A stretch of 64,000 nucleotides of DNA from JAJEBT01 sp965221485. Its GTDB lineage: Bacteria > Pseudomonadota > Alphaproteobacteria > MPNO01 > UBA830. A model generated the notes under the pieces. That model was given only the letters and a program-made list of their open reading frames with translations, was not told the DNA's origin and ran no database searches. A program made the position numbers and the translations under genes. Location: NCBI GenBank assembly GCA_965221485.1, contig OZ244893.1:1736001-1800000 (forward strand), given 5' to 3'. Below, one piece after another: positions 18,686-28,024 of this stretch (positions are counted from its first letter, which is position 1; every line of letters starts with the position of its first letter).

Positions 18686-19409
18686 GATTCCACTCCACAT
18701 CACAAACCGTCGGCCGCCCACCGCGGCAACGGAGAAGATCCAGGCGCCAGCGCACCGCACCCGGTCCATGAACATCATAAGGATCGCCAGCCCCCGCCAG
18801 GCTTGCGATGCGCCAGCGGGTGCAGGCCGCACTGGCCCCGTCACTGCCTTGATGGTGCAGCAACAGCATTGGCGTCAGGCCTTCCCGGGCTGCCAGCGAC
18901 AAACGCCGGGTGGCAGTGAAATCGGCCGTGCCGAGTTCCGCGATGACAGCCGCCAAAGCGCCACTGCGAAGGCCCTCCTCCGCAGCCCAGAGGACATCCC
19001 GGTCCCGCGGGGTCCTGGCAACGAGCAGCCGCGCCGGATCAAGTCCGAAATCCTGCCATCCCGGACCGTGAAGCCGGCCCAGCCTGCCAATAGCGGCATC
19101 GCTCCAGCAGACCAGCACATCCGTGCGACCGTCAAAACGCTCAAGACGCCGCAAGACAGCCAAAAGGAAAGCCGCAGCTGCCAGATTGTCCGCTCCCGTC
19201 ACTCCGGCCGCATCATGCAGACCATCCAGCGCGAGGCCGGCCGCCGGCAAGGCCCGATCCAGAACTTCGACACCCAACCGCCAGGCTTCAGCCCTTGTTT
19301 CGGTTTGCCCGAAAGACGACGGACAACGCTCCAGTTCAGAAATACGACGCCGCAAGGCAGCCAGATCGGCGCTTGCGCGGGAAGATCGAAAATGTGTTGA
19401 CGACAGCAT
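18582..19409 (-). CDS. imuA: ImuA, RecA-like mutasome protein
   Basis: This 275-aa ImuA protein is the first gene of the imuA-imuB-dnaE2 cassette. It resembles a RecA/SulA-like fold: the segment G-L-H-D-A-A-G-V-T-G-A-D-N-L-A-A-A-A-F is followed by D-V-L-V-C-W-S-D and the strand A-A-V-I-A-E-L-G. ImuA interacts with RecA and ImuB in characterised systems. The ATG at 19409 lies about 30 nt downstream of a candidate SOS-type promoter. Its ribosome site is weak (AGGG about 11 nt upstream). The 3' end overlaps imuB, consistent with translational coupling. Confidence 0.9.
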   Translation of the reverse strand: MLSSTHFRSSRASADLAALRRRISELERCPSSFGQTETRAEAWRLGVEVLDRALPAAGLALDGLHDAAGVTGADNLAAAAFLLAVLRRLERFDGRTDVLVCWSDAAIGRLGRLHGPGWQDFGLDPARLLVARTPRDRDVLWAAEEGLRSGALAAVIAELGTADFTATRRLSLAAREGLTPMLLLHHQGSDGASAACTRWRIASLAGAGDPYDVHGPGAVRWRLDLLRCRGGRPTVCDVEWNRETGDFDLVAPLADRSVATVAKVLSCEERKRQVG

Positions 19410-19439
19410 CCGGATTCATGCCCTGACCTGACCTGACAT

Positions 19440-19476
19440 ATATGTACATATTATGTTCTTTCTCGGGTTCGTCAAG
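19440..19476 (-). promoter_or_regulatory. Candidate imuA promoter with LexA-like direct repeat
   Basis: On the minus strand TTGACG (19476-19471) is followed by a 16-nt spacer and TAATAT (19454-19449). The spacer holds GAAC-N8-GAAC (plus strand GTTC at 19455-19458 and 19467-19470), close to the alphaproteobacterial LexA box GTTC-N7-GTTC but one base longer. A 12-bp perfect palindrome ATATGTACATAT (19440-19451) overlaps the -10. Three tandem CCTGA units (19422-19436) lie between it and the gene. A damage-inducible promoter is likely from gene context, but the exact operator is uncertain. Confidence 0.5.
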
Positions 19477-19587
19477 AAATGTTTTTGTTTTATTCCAAAA
19501 TTGTCAGGGTCTGCATATGTCCACAACATCTTGTGAACACGGGATGGGATGACCCCCTTCCCTGACCGCTCCGAAGCGGCAGAAAGG

Positions 19588-21984
19588 CTATTCCAGCGCT
19601 GCCTGGCGCGATGTCCGGGCCGACTGCAGCCGTGGTGCAATCAGATGATGAAATGCCAGATATACGCCGGCTACGATCAGCGCGGCGACCGAAATACTGT
19701 CGATCTTGAGCAGGATCAGGATGGCAAGAACCAGACGTAAAACAATACCGAACCGCGACAGGGCACTCCTGTCGTACCGGCTGAGTGCGCTGGCAACCAG
19801 ATAAAGAACCACCACGAGCTTGAACAGAAGCCATGCGATCATGCCAAGGCTGACCATCCCGTCATATCCGGGCAAATAGATTTTCTCCACACTGGGCGCC
19901 CCGTCGACCGATTGTGCCAGCTGCGCCTGCTCGATCAGAAGAAGTTCAGGATAAAATGCAAAAACGAATGGTATGGTAAACATCACGATGCCGGCGCGCA
20001 CCGCTGCAAATCCGGTCGCCAGCGGTTCGGCCTTGGATATTGTCGATGCTGCAAAGGCCGCAATCGCAACCGGCGGCGTGATAGCCGACGCCACTGCAAA
20101 ATAGAAAATGAACATGTGCGCCGTAAAATATGATGTTCCCAGGGCGACCAGCAGCGGGCCGAGGATCAGAACGACATTCACATAAGCCGGCAATGTCGGC
20201 ATGCCCATACCGAGAAGCACCGTTGCAAACATCGCAACCACCAGCGCGAGAATCAGATAAAGCGCACCGCCAATCACGATTTCCTGGCCGAACAGGTTGA
20301 TCGTCGAGACCGTCCGCAACCAGTTGAGGATGTCAATGGTCAGAATGCCGGTAAAGTTGGTGTAGCTGACACAGATGTCGATGACCGAGACAGCGATCAG
20401 GAGCAGGAAAAGCTCGGCAATGATGATTCCGGCATCTGACAGCGCACCGAGGACCCGGCGCGGCGCCTTGCGGATTTCCGGATCCAGAAACAGCAGTGCA
20501 AGCAGGGTCATCACGGCCCAGAAGCCTGCGGAATCGGGATCTCCGGCAGCGTTCTGCCAGACCTGCAGAAACCAGGGAAGCGCTTCACCGGACCCGGCAT
20601 CATAGCCGAAAATAAAGGCCGGCAACCCTGTCTGGACAGAGTCCTTCGTGCTCAGAAGGAGGATCAGGATCGTGAGTATGGGACCGGCGATCATGAGCAG
20701 ATTGATCCAGTCCCTCCGGTCCAGTTTCTGATCGTCGCTGAGCTGCCCGACCGCCCTGATCTTCATTCGGCGGGCTTCAAACACAATCATCAGGAACAGG
20801 CTGAAGAAATAGGCGACCGCGGGCAGAAAGGCGGCGATGATGACATCCGAATAAGGAACTGTGGAAAGCGCAGCCAGCACAAAGGCGGCGATTCCCATGA
20901 CCGGCGGCATGATCTGTCCACCGCTGGACGCCGCAGCTTCCACCCCGCCGGCAAATGTAGGCCGGAAGCCGTTTTTCATCATCATCGGTATGGTCAGGGT
21001 TCCCGTGCCCAGAACATTGACGACCGGTCCGCCGGAGATTGTTCCGAAGACGGCCGAGCCCACAATCGCTGCGTGGGCGGGCCCTCCCCTCATTCTCCGG
21101 GTCAGGACAACCGCGAGCTTGATCAGGGACCGCCCTCCTGCCGACGCACCGAACAGGGCACCCAGCACGACATACGGAAAAACCACATTCACAGTGATGT
21201 CCAGAAACTGTCCGAACAGGCTGTTGGATTCGAGAATGATCGCATTGCGGGCCGCCGCAACACCCGCGGAGTAGTTTCTCACCCCGTCCTGGATCGTTCC
21301 GATCGCTGTGGTGAGATAGCGGTTGTCCGTCAGTTCGAAATACCAGGCCGCAGACGACAGGAGCGTATAGAGAAAAATGACGATGGCGACGCCAACGATG
21401 GGAAGGCCCCACGCCCTGACGATATAGACGAAGTAGATGCCAATGACCCATACCAGATAAGGCAGCACCCAGCTGCCCAGTGTGGTCTGGCAGTCCGGAA
21501 AATCATCGTCGGGAGGCGTGCCAAAGATGGCCTGGTATTCAGCCGCCCGGGCTGCGTTTTCCGCCATCAGGCGAGCGCGGTCACCATTCATTACATCAAT
21601 CAGACAAACCTGATCATGCTCGATCCAATACACACACATCAGGCTCACGGTGGTGATCACCATGATCACATCGATCCCGATGCCAGCAAGGAATCGCGAC
21701 CGCGATTGGTGACGCCAACTCCGGCCGAACGAGGATTTCAGGGCGACGATGGTCATCATGACGGCGACGACAACAGGAAAAAAATACTCGGTGTCGTACT
21801 TGCTCAACCGCGTTGCGTTTTCGAGACCCGGGATCAGGCGCGCGACTTCCACGAGGCCCGGAATATTGGGAAGGTTGTTCGCCATCCCCATGACCACGAG
21901 CATGAATGCGAAGACGGCAGCGATGCGCATCATGAGGCCGCCGGAAGCCTGCGGGTTCACGGCTCCGGGCGAAGGCTCATTCAT
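19588..21984 (-). CDS. TRAP transporter fused permease (DctQM-type, for TAXI system)
   Basis: This 798-aa integral membrane protein fuses the small (4-TM) and large (12-TM) TRAP permease parts, the usual form for TAXI-type systems. The N-terminal third holds hydrophobic helices around M-R-I-A-A-V-F-A-F-M-L-V and L-P-Y-L-V-W-V-I-G-I-Y. The DctM-like part begins near residue 270 with the segment S-A-V-F-G-T-I-S-G-G-P-V-V-N-V and continues with S-S-G-G-Q-I-M-P-P-V-M-G. Substrate binding is delegated to the TAXI protein encoded 320 bp upstream. The gap between the two contains a GC-rich hairpin. Confidence 0.93.
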   Translation of the reverse strand: MNEPSPGAVNPQASGGLMMRIAAVFAFMLVVMGMANNLPNIPGLVEVARLIPGLENATRLSKYDTEYFFPVVVAVMMTIVALKSSFGRSWRHQSRSRFLAGIGIDVIMVITTVSLMCVYWIEHDQVCLIDVMNGDRARLMAENAARAAEYQAIFGTPPDDDFPDCQTTLGSWVLPYLVWVIGIYFVYIVRAWGLPIVGVAIVIFLYTLLSSAAWYFELTDNRYLTTAIGTIQDGVRNYSAGVAAARNAIILESNSLFGQFLDITVNVVFPYVVLGALFGASAGGRSLIKLAVVLTRRMRGGPAHAAIVGSAVFGTISGGPVVNVLGTGTLTIPMMMKNGFRPTFAGGVEAAASSGGQIMPPVMGIAAFVLAALSTVPYSDVIIAAFLPAVAYFFSLFLMIVFEARRMKIRAVGQLSDDQKLDRRDWINLLMIAGPILTILILLLSTKDSVQTGLPAFIFGYDAGSGEALPWFLQVWQNAAGDPDSAGFWAVMTLLALLFLDPEIRKAPRRVLGALSDAGIIIAELFLLLIAVSVIDICVSYTNFTGILTIDILNWLRTVSTINLFGQEIVIGGALYLILALVVAMFATVLLGMGMPTLPAYVNVVLILGPLLVALGTSYFTAHMFIFYFAVASAITPPVAIAAFAASTISKAEPLATGFAAVRAGIVMFTIPFVFAFYPELLLIEQAQLAQSVDGAPSVEKIYLPGYDGMVSLGMIAWLLFKLVVVLYLVASALSRYDRSALSRFGIVLRLVLAILILLKIDSISVAALIVAGVYLAFHHLIAPRLQSARTSRQAALE

Positions 21985-22303
21985 GGGATATCCGCTCTTC
22001 GCTCACTGAACCTCTGTTCAGCGGCCCATTCCGGTGCCGTGCATCCCGAGGATAAGGACAGGGCTTTGGCACAAGGTTCATGAACACCATGCTGCAAATC
22101 CGCCAGATGCAGTAAGGTCTGCGATGTCAGATCAGATGGTGATTGTTCCGGTCACGGCCACGCGCAAGAGAAAAGGCGGTGCTATTGCGCCCTCCCCCCA
22201 GGCTCCGCCTTCCTCAAGCCCACGCGCCGTCACGGACAGCCTGAAGAGACAAGCCCCGGGATCCGGGGCCTGCCATGACATGATGACCGGACACTTCTGC
22301 GGG
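21985..22303. other. Intergenic spacer within the TAXI TRAP locus
   Basis: These 319 bp separate the TAXI binding-protein gene from its permease gene on the minus strand. The only structure seen is the hairpin at 22253-22269. No gene is recognised. Confidence 0.5.
22253..22269 (-). terminator. GC hairpin after the TAXI binding-protein gene
   Basis: A 7-bp stem GCCCCGG/CCGGGGC with a 3-nt loop lies 35 nt past the stop of the TAXI gene and before the permease gene. On the minus strand it is followed by TTGTCTC rather than a T-run. It may attenuate read-through so that more binding protein than permease is made. Confidence 0.45.
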
Positions 22304-23344
22304 TCAGGGTTTGGCGCAGTCAGCCACCTTGTGGCCGGCTTCTTCCCAGGCCTCGACAGCACCGGGATGCAATTTCACGCGTGCGTTGCACATTCCCATC
22401 CTGTCATTGTCGACGCTTCCAAACAGTTGCCCCTTTGCGAACGGGACTTTTTTCAGAAGTTCAGGAACGTTCCGGATAAAGGCTGCAGTCAGGGCCTTGG
22501 CCATTTCCTTGTCCATGCTCTTGTTCACCATGTCACCACCGGTATTGGCAATCGTCCGGAACATGCCGTCCTCCGAGATGATGCGCGCGTCAGGGCCGTA
22601 ATGGGCAAGCTCACTCACCGGGAAAACTGACGGAGCGTTGCCAGGCGCATTCAGATATTTCTGCCAGGCCGGAGATTCATGTTTGACCTTGGGAACCGAT
22701 ACAATGTTGATCTTTCCCGCAGCAATATAGAGCGGCATGTAGGCGGCGGGGTTTGTGCCCGGTCGAACCGTTGCATCCACAGAACCATCAACAAAGATCG
22801 AGGCGGCCTGGCCCCAGGAAATCTGTTTTCCCTTGTAGTCCTTGCCATCCTCATAGCCCGTGGTCAGGCGAATGACCTGGCGGGCCGTGACCAGAGCTCC
22901 TCCCCTGGGCGGGCCGTTGTGAACCGTCTTGCCCTTGAGCTTGTCGTAGCTGTCAATACCGGAACTCTGGAACGCGATCAGGTAGAAGGAGGCGAGATGA
23001 TAGGGATACAGAAGGCGCAGTTGCCCGGCGAGTTCCGCGCCTTTTTCCTTGCCGAGTCCGGAATAGGGCCCCAGTCCCCGCGACATCAGGAAGTTCAGTA
23101 TGAAGGCGCTGGCAGTAATGTCCGACTTGCCCTCGGCAACTTCGACCATCGACCGGGTCAGCGTCCGGCCAATTTGCGCCTGGATTGTTGCGATGTTTTC
23201 ACGGGCAGCGACTTCGGCAAGGTTCTTGGCCGCGATATCCGTCGCACCGCCCGGGGAAGCAGCCTGCATTGTCAACGTCACCTGCTGGGCCTGCGCCGAT
23301 CCCATCGCCAGTGCGGCCGCAGCCGCTGCATACAAGAGAGATCT
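22304..23344 (-). CDS. TAXI family TRAP transporter solute-binding protein
   Basis: This 346-aa periplasmic protein has a signal peptide of about 20 residues ending A-Q-A-Q. The mature part starts Q-V-T-L-T-M-Q-A-A-S-P-G-G, and the TAXI/NMT1-like fold runs to the end, with I-A-T-I-Q-A-Q-I-G-R-T-L and K-L-K-G-K-T-V-H-N-G-P-P-R-G-G as recognisable parts. ATG 23344 is preferred because the signal peptide starts there and AAGGAG lies 10 nt upstream; the longer frame adds ten basic residues. It pairs with the fused permease downstream. The ligand is not predictable; glutamate and other organic acids are known for relatives. Confidence 0.92.
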   Translation of the reverse strand, partial: RSLLYAAAAAALAMGSAQAQQVTLTMQAASPGGATDIAAKNLAEVAARENIATIQAQIGRTLTRSMVEVAEGKSDITASAFILNFLMSRGLGPYSGLGKEKGAELAGQLRLLYPYHLASFYLIAFQSSGIDSYDKLKGKTVHNGPPRGGALVTARQVIRLTTGYEDGKDYKGKQISWGQAASIFVDGSVDATVRPGTNPAAYMPLYIAAGKINIVSVPKVKHESPAWQKYLNAPGNAPSVFPVSELAHYGPDARIISEDGMFRTIANTGGDMVNKSMDKEMAKALTAAFIRNVPELLKKVPFAKGQLFGSVDNDRMGMCNARVKLHPGAVEAWEEAGHKVADCAKP

Positions 23345-23897
23345 CATCTCACCACCACTCCTTTTTTTGACCATTTGAGTTCACGTCAATTTGTCCGCGG
23401 AGGCTAGCTTGACACCCTGCTTCGGTCAATGAATGAATTCAGTATGCCCTTGCGCAAGAGCCACCCTGCAGGATCGAAGAAACCATGGGACCGACAGATG
23501 GTCCGGCATCCAAGATGCAGCGACCGGAAAGCGGATTCAGTTCCGGCAGACTTCTCTTTCCGACTGCAAAAGGTGAATGTCGTTCCAAATCAGGGCACAT
23601 CCCCAGCCTCATCCCCTTCCGATCGACCGAGGCTTGCGCTCACAGGGGCACAGAGCCGAATTTGTGAATTCACAGCGGGTCAGTCATGAGTTCCATGAAA
23701 TATCCGTGAAGGGTCACCCACCCATGGTGCCGGTAGTGGACGATCGAGGACGCAACCGCATGTCTCCTGCCGATGAAAAACGTCTCCGGTCGGGGGCGGG
23801 TCCCGGGGTCATACGGTCGGTGCCCGTCGTCCAATCCGCCAATGAACACCGCTCCGTGACATCCCAGGATGTTGTGGCAAGGACTTGACAGGTCCTG
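23345..23897. other. Intergenic region upstream of the TAXI operon
   Basis: These 553 bp between the end of the MDR gene and the start of the TAXI gene, both on the minus strand, should contain the TAXI promoter. No coding sequence or clear regulatory motif was identified. Confidence 0.4.
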
Positions 23898-24884
23898 TCA
23901 CGGAGCCGTGGTGATGACGACCTTGCCGCGCACGTCCCGGTTGCGGATCACATCGCAGGCTTTCACGATCTCTTCCATGGGGTAGACGGCCTGCACAGGC
24001 ACACGGACCAGACCCTCCTGCAACAGTTCGAATATCTCGGCCTGCACGCGGCGCACCCGAGCCGGATCGATATCCCGGTAGACAGACCAGTTCACGCCTC
24101 CAACGGATATATTTTTCAACAGCGCGTAATTCACGCGAAACGAGGGAATGATGCCACCGGTAAAGCCCAGTACAACAAGCCGACCGCCCAGACCAAGAGC
24201 GCGGATGGCACCGTCGAAGACCTCGCCGCCAACAGCCTCGACCACGATATCGACGTTTCCGACAGCTGCCTGAACCTGTTCGCGGATATCGTCTCTCGGG
24301 TTTTCGGTCGAGAGATCTATCACGTGATCCGCTCCGTTCTCTCGGGCCACATCCTGTTTGGAAACGGTCGTCAGGCCCGCAATCACCTCGCAATCCCATG
24401 CCTTGGCAAGTTGCACCGCAGCCTGTCCGACGCTCCCCGAGGCCCCTGTGACCAGAACCCGGTCACCGGCCTTCAGACCGGCCCTCTCCTTCAGGGCGAA
24501 ATAAGCCGTCTGGTAAGCGATTCCAATCGCTGCCGCGTCTTCCATCCGCACACCTTCCGGCACCGGGAAACAAAGGTTTTCCGGGACACAGATTTTCTCG
24601 GCATAGGCTCCCCATTCAACCTGCACCATAACCCTGTCACCGGGGGCAAATCCGGTCACGTCCTCCCCGATAGCCTCGACCACTCCGGCGGCCTCCTTCC
24701 CCGGCGTGAACGGAAGGGGGGGCCTGACCTGGTACTTGCCCTCCATGACGAGAAGATCGGGGAAATTGACAGCGGCCGCATGGGTTCTTACGAGTACGTC
24801 ATCGCGCGACGGTGACGGTGACGGCAGGGTTTCCAACCTGAGTTTTTCCGGTGGCCCGAGTTCTCTTGCAACAATCGCACGCAT
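23898..24884 (-). CDS. NADPH:quinone oxidoreductase-like MDR protein
   Basis: This 328-aa medium-chain dehydrogenase/reductase of the quinone oxidoreductase group lacks the cysteine-rich zinc loop. The N-terminal GroES-like domain includes A-A-V-N-F-P-D-L-L-V-M-E-G-K-Y. The Rossmann domain starts V-L-V-T-G-A-S-G-S-V-G-Q-A-A-V-Q-L-A-K near residue 145, the NADPH-binding A-x-x-G-x-x-G pattern. The start at M-R-A-I-V-A follows GAGAGG with 4-nt spacing and matches the family N-terminus. It probably reduces quinones, enones or an acyl-CoA-like double bond; the substrate is unknown. Confidence 0.9.
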   Translation of the reverse strand: MRAIVARELGPPEKLRLETLPSPSPSRDDVLVRTHAAAVNFPDLLVMEGKYQVRPPLPFTPGKEAAGVVEAIGEDVTGFAPGDRVMVQVEWGAYAEKICVPENLCFPVPEGVRMEDAAAIGIAYQTAYFALKERAGLKAGDRVLVTGASGSVGQAAVQLAKAWDCEVIAGLTTVSKQDVARENGADHVIDLSTENPRDDIREQVQAAVGNVDIVVEAVGGEVFDGAIRALGLGGRLVVLGFTGGIIPSFRVNYALLKNISVGGVNWSVYRDIDPARVRRVQAEIFELLQEGLVRVPVQAVYPMEEIVKACDVIRNRDVRGKVVITTAP

Positions 24885-25521
24885 ACGGCCTCTCTCATCC
24901 TTTCTTGCTTTATGCGGTTGCCTCATGGGGCAACCATATACAGCCCCAAACCCGAACATATCCGGTTGGGGCCAGGTGTTTGAACCAGAACCGCCGGTGG
25001 CCCCGGTATCGGTTGTGTCCGCACCCCTGTCCATCAAGACCCCCAACATAGCAGGACCGGTTTCGCCCGGTCACGTCATGCGCAATTGCTCCCCGGGGAC
25101 ATACAGGTTACCCGGCACGGGAAAACACCCGGGATCCGGTGCAAAGTTTGCTCTCCAGAGAGGAATTCCGGATCGCGGCCGGCTCGCCTTCAATCCTCGG
25201 CTGGCAGAACCCCGTTCCGGCGCGACGACGAAGTCTTGTCCTCTGGTCCGCACCATCTGCCGATACCCGCCGGAAACCCAAGGCCATCTGGAGGGTTCGT
25301 GGTGACCCGGACAATGAGATGGCCGAGGAGCCGACAGGTTCGGCAGAGCCTGACACTGCCCGCCGTAGCACCCGCTTCAAAGGATTCTTCAGTAGGGCAG
25401 ATGCCAATGACCGGCCAACAAGACCGGACCGCGTTTTTCTGCGGAGGCGGTCCTGCGGGAACAGCTGCGAAACGCCAAGCTGTCCCGCTGCATACATTGT
25501 GCACTCTTCCGCTGTATAACA
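24885..25521. other. Divergent intergenic region with a GC inverted repeat
   Basis: These 637 bp lie between the divergent MDR and MFS genes. An inverted repeat TGGGGC-N11-GCCCCA (24926-24931, 24943-24948) lies 42 bp ahead of the MDR start, with a partial third copy at 24965-24972. It could be an operator or leader hairpin for the MDR gene. Nothing else is recognised. Confidence 0.45.
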
Positions 25522-26796
25522 GTGAAGGTTCTGAATCCGATACAAGACTTGTCCGAACACAACTCTCCCGTGAAGCGTCGCTTCAAAACTGGTCATTTCG
25601 TCGCGCTGCTTTGTGCAGTGGGCATCGTGTTTCTCGCCTATGGAAGCCGTCAGAGCTTCGGCATCTATCTGCGACCCATCACGACCGATTTTGGCTGGGG
25701 CCGCGAGAGTCTGTCGCTGGTTCTCGGAACGCAAGCCCTGATCTATGGATTGTCAGCCCCTTTCGTCGGGGCCATTGCGGACAAGTGGGGCGCAGTCAGG
25801 GTCCTCGTCATAGCGGGAGTGATGTACTCGCTGGGTATTCTTTTCATGTCCCAGTCCGTGACACCGACAGGCATGCTTCTGAGTGCCGGCCTCCTCGGTG
25901 GTGTCGGATCAGCCGGTTGCGCCCTGTCGCTCGTGCTCGCCGTCGCCAGCCGGATCGCCCCGGAAGAACGAAGGAGCCTGTGGCTCGGAATCATCACCTC
26001 CGGTGGAACCGGTGGGCAACTTGTGCTCGTTCCCAGCGGCCAGCTGATCATGAACGACCATGGCTGGATGGTCGCGTTGATCGCCGTGGGCCTGTTCGTG
26101 CTGCTCATCCTTCCCCTCGGCCTTGTGATGGGCAAGGCAGCAGGTGATGCCATCACCAGCAGGAAGGACAACCAGGGACTGCTGCAAGCCCTTGGCGAGG
26201 CCCGGCGCCACAGCGGTTTCTGGTTGCTGGTCCTTGGGTTTTTCACCTGCGGGTTCCAGGTGCAGTACATCAACAATCACCTTCCCGCCTATCTGCAGGA
26301 CATGAACCTTGATCCCATTATTGGCGCCACCGCGATATCTGTGATCGGGCTCTTCAACATGATCGGAACCTGGATTTCCGGCTGGCTGGGAGATCGTTAT
26401 CGAAAGAAATACCTTCTTGCCATGCTGTATTTCGGTCGATCCCTGTTGTTCATGATCTTCATTCTCATCCCGATCTCGCCCTGGACTGTCTACATATTCT
26501 CCGCATGCGTCGGTCTTCTGTGGCTGGCCACTGTGCCACTGACCTCCGGCATCGTGTACGGAATGTTCGGGCCCCGCTACATGGCAACGCTCTATGGTAT
26601 CGTCTTCTTCAGCCATCAGGTCGGAAGCTTTACCAGCGTATGGCTCGGAGGCCGGATCTGGGACCTGACCGGATCCTACGACCTGGCCTGGTGGATTGTC
26701 ATCATCGGCGGCGCCCTCGCCTCACTTCTGCACTGGCCGATTGATGACCGACCCGTGGATGAAGTCCTGGCAGACCGGCGCGCGGCGGCCGGATGA
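25522..26796 (+). CDS. MFS transporter
   Basis: This 424-aa protein of the major facilitator superfamily has about 12 hydrophobic segments. The first is F-V-A-L-L-C-A-V-G-I-V-F-L-A-Y. The conserved loop motif G-A-I-A-D-K-W-G-A-V-R lies between TM2 and TM3, and the second-half copy S-G-W-L-G-D-R-Y-R-K-K lies near residue 290. It resembles monocarboxylate or oxalate/formate-type MFS carriers. The start is uncertain: GTG 25522 and GTG 25570 are both possible and neither has a good ribosome site. An ASST-like gene follows 129 bp downstream on the same strand and may share its transcript. Confidence 0.88.
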   Translation: MKVLNPIQDLSEHNSPVKRRFKTGHFVALLCAVGIVFLAYGSRQSFGIYLRPITTDFGWGRESLSLVLGTQALIYGLSAPFVGAIADKWGAVRVLVIAGVMYSLGILFMSQSVTPTGMLLSAGLLGGVGSAGCALSLVLAVASRIAPEERRSLWLGIITSGGTGGQLVLVPSGQLIMNDHGWMVALIAVGLFVLLILPLGLVMGKAAGDAITSRKDNQGLLQALGEARRHSGFWLLVLGFFTCGFQVQYINNHLPAYLQDMNLDPIIGATAISVIGLFNMIGTWISGWLGDRYRKKYLLAMLYFGRSLLFMIFILIPISPWTVYIFSACVGLLWLATVPLTSGIVYGMFGPRYMATLYGIVFFSHQVGSFTSVWLGGRIWDLTGSYDLAWWIVIIGGALASLLHWPIDDRPVDEVLADRRAAAG

Positions 26797-26925
26797 TCAC
26801 ATCACGATGAGACTTCCATGAGGCCTCTGTCCGCGTCACAATCGCTTTCTCGTTAACAGATCACTGGGGCCGCTGCACCGGCCACCGCCAGATCCATACT
26901 GCTTTCATTTCAACCAGAGGTTCCC

Positions 26926-27987
26926 ATGCGCATTCTCCAGACCGGTGTTACCCACATCGAAGAAGCCCGGGCCATGCCCGGGTTCACGCTGTTCTCGCCT
27001 CTTTGGGCTCCTGACACCTACCTTCTCGACATGCAGGGCAATGTCGTCCACAGCTGGGCTCTTCGCAGTTCCCCGGGGGGATATGCGCGGCTGCTTCCCA
27101 ACGGAAACCTGTTCGTCTCCACGCAAACAGAAGCAGGGCCTTCGTTTCGGGGCGGTGCCCAGGGCGGTCTGATGCAGGAGCTCGACTGGGACGGCAATGT
27201 CGTGAACGAATTCGTGGATGATTTCCAGCATCATGATTGTCGACGATTGCCGAACGGTCACACCGTCTACACCGCCTGGGAGGCCATGCCGGACGAGCAG
27301 GCGAGACGTATCCGGGGCGGCCGCCCGGACTCTTTCCCCGAGGACGGAATGATGTCCGATGTCGTACGAGAGGTTGATACCGAAGGAAAGCTGGTATTCG
27401 AATGGCACGCATACGACATGGATATCGAGAAATATGCATACCATCCGATGCTGAGGCTTGGCGTGTGGGCCTGGTGCAACACGACGTTTCCCCTGGAGAA
27501 TGGCGATATCCTGATCAGCCTGAGACATATCAACACATGTGCGATCATCAGCCGCACCTCGGGCCAGTTCATCTGGGAGCGCACCGATTTCTCATGGGGA
27601 GGGCAACATGATCCACAGATGCTGCCAAACGGGAACATCATCCTGTTCGCCAACGGGGATTCCAACTACGAACCCCATCCATTCTCGCGCGTAGTCGAAT
27701 TCGACCCCGAAACAGGTATCGAAGTCTGGAGTTACAAGGAAGCGCCCAGCCGCAACTTCTACTCCCACCACATCAGCGGTCAGGAACGTCTCCCCAATGG
27801 CAATACCCTCATCTGCGAGGGGCTATGGGGCCGGATTTTCGAAGTCACGCCGACGGGCGACCTGGTCTGGGAGTATATCAGCCCCTATACGGGAAGAACG
27901 TTCTTCGGCGATATGGTCAACTGGGTGTTCCGCGCCTTCCGCTACACCGAAGATTCGCCCGAAATCGGCGGGCGCCTGAAGCTCTGA
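26926..27987 (+). CDS. Arylsulfotransferase (ASST)-like beta-propeller protein, second copy
   Basis: This 353-aa paralogue of the protein at 3559-4656 shares the same order of blade motifs: L-L-P-N-G-N-L-F, R-L-P-N-G-H-T-V-Y, L-P-N-G-N-I-I-L and L-P-N-G-N-T-L-I-C-E-G. Both also have F-I-W-E-(K/R) and W-G-(R/G)-x-H-D-P-Q stretches and a similar ending around F-R-A-F/Y-R-Y with D-S-P-E. There is no obvious signal peptide. ATG 26926 has AGAGG 5 nt upstream. It follows an MFS gene and converges on a dctPQM operon with a 37-bp gap. A sulfotransferase role is inferred from the family only. Confidence 0.8.
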   Translation: MRILQTGVTHIEEARAMPGFTLFSPLWAPDTYLLDMQGNVVHSWALRSSPGGYARLLPNGNLFVSTQTEAGPSFRGGAQGGLMQELDWDGNVVNEFVDDFQHHDCRRLPNGHTVYTAWEAMPDEQARRIRGGRPDSFPEDGMMSDVVREVDTEGKLVFEWHAYDMDIEKYAYHPMLRLGVWAWCNTTFPLENGDILISLRHINTCAIISRTSGQFIWERTDFSWGGQHDPQMLPNGNIILFANGDSNYEPHPFSRVVEFDPETGIEVWSYKEAPSRNFYSHHISGQERLPNGNTLICEGLWGRIFEVTPTGDLVWEYISPYTGRTFFGDMVNWVFRAFRYTEDSPEIGGRLKL

Positions 27988-28024
27988 GACACCACCGCAG
28001 CAACAGCGCTCCCCGGGAGGGAGG

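Noticed and set aside
19455..19470. Canonical alphaproteobacterial LexA box
   Set aside because: The two GTTC half-sites are separated by 8 rather than 7 bases, so it is reported only as LexA-like.
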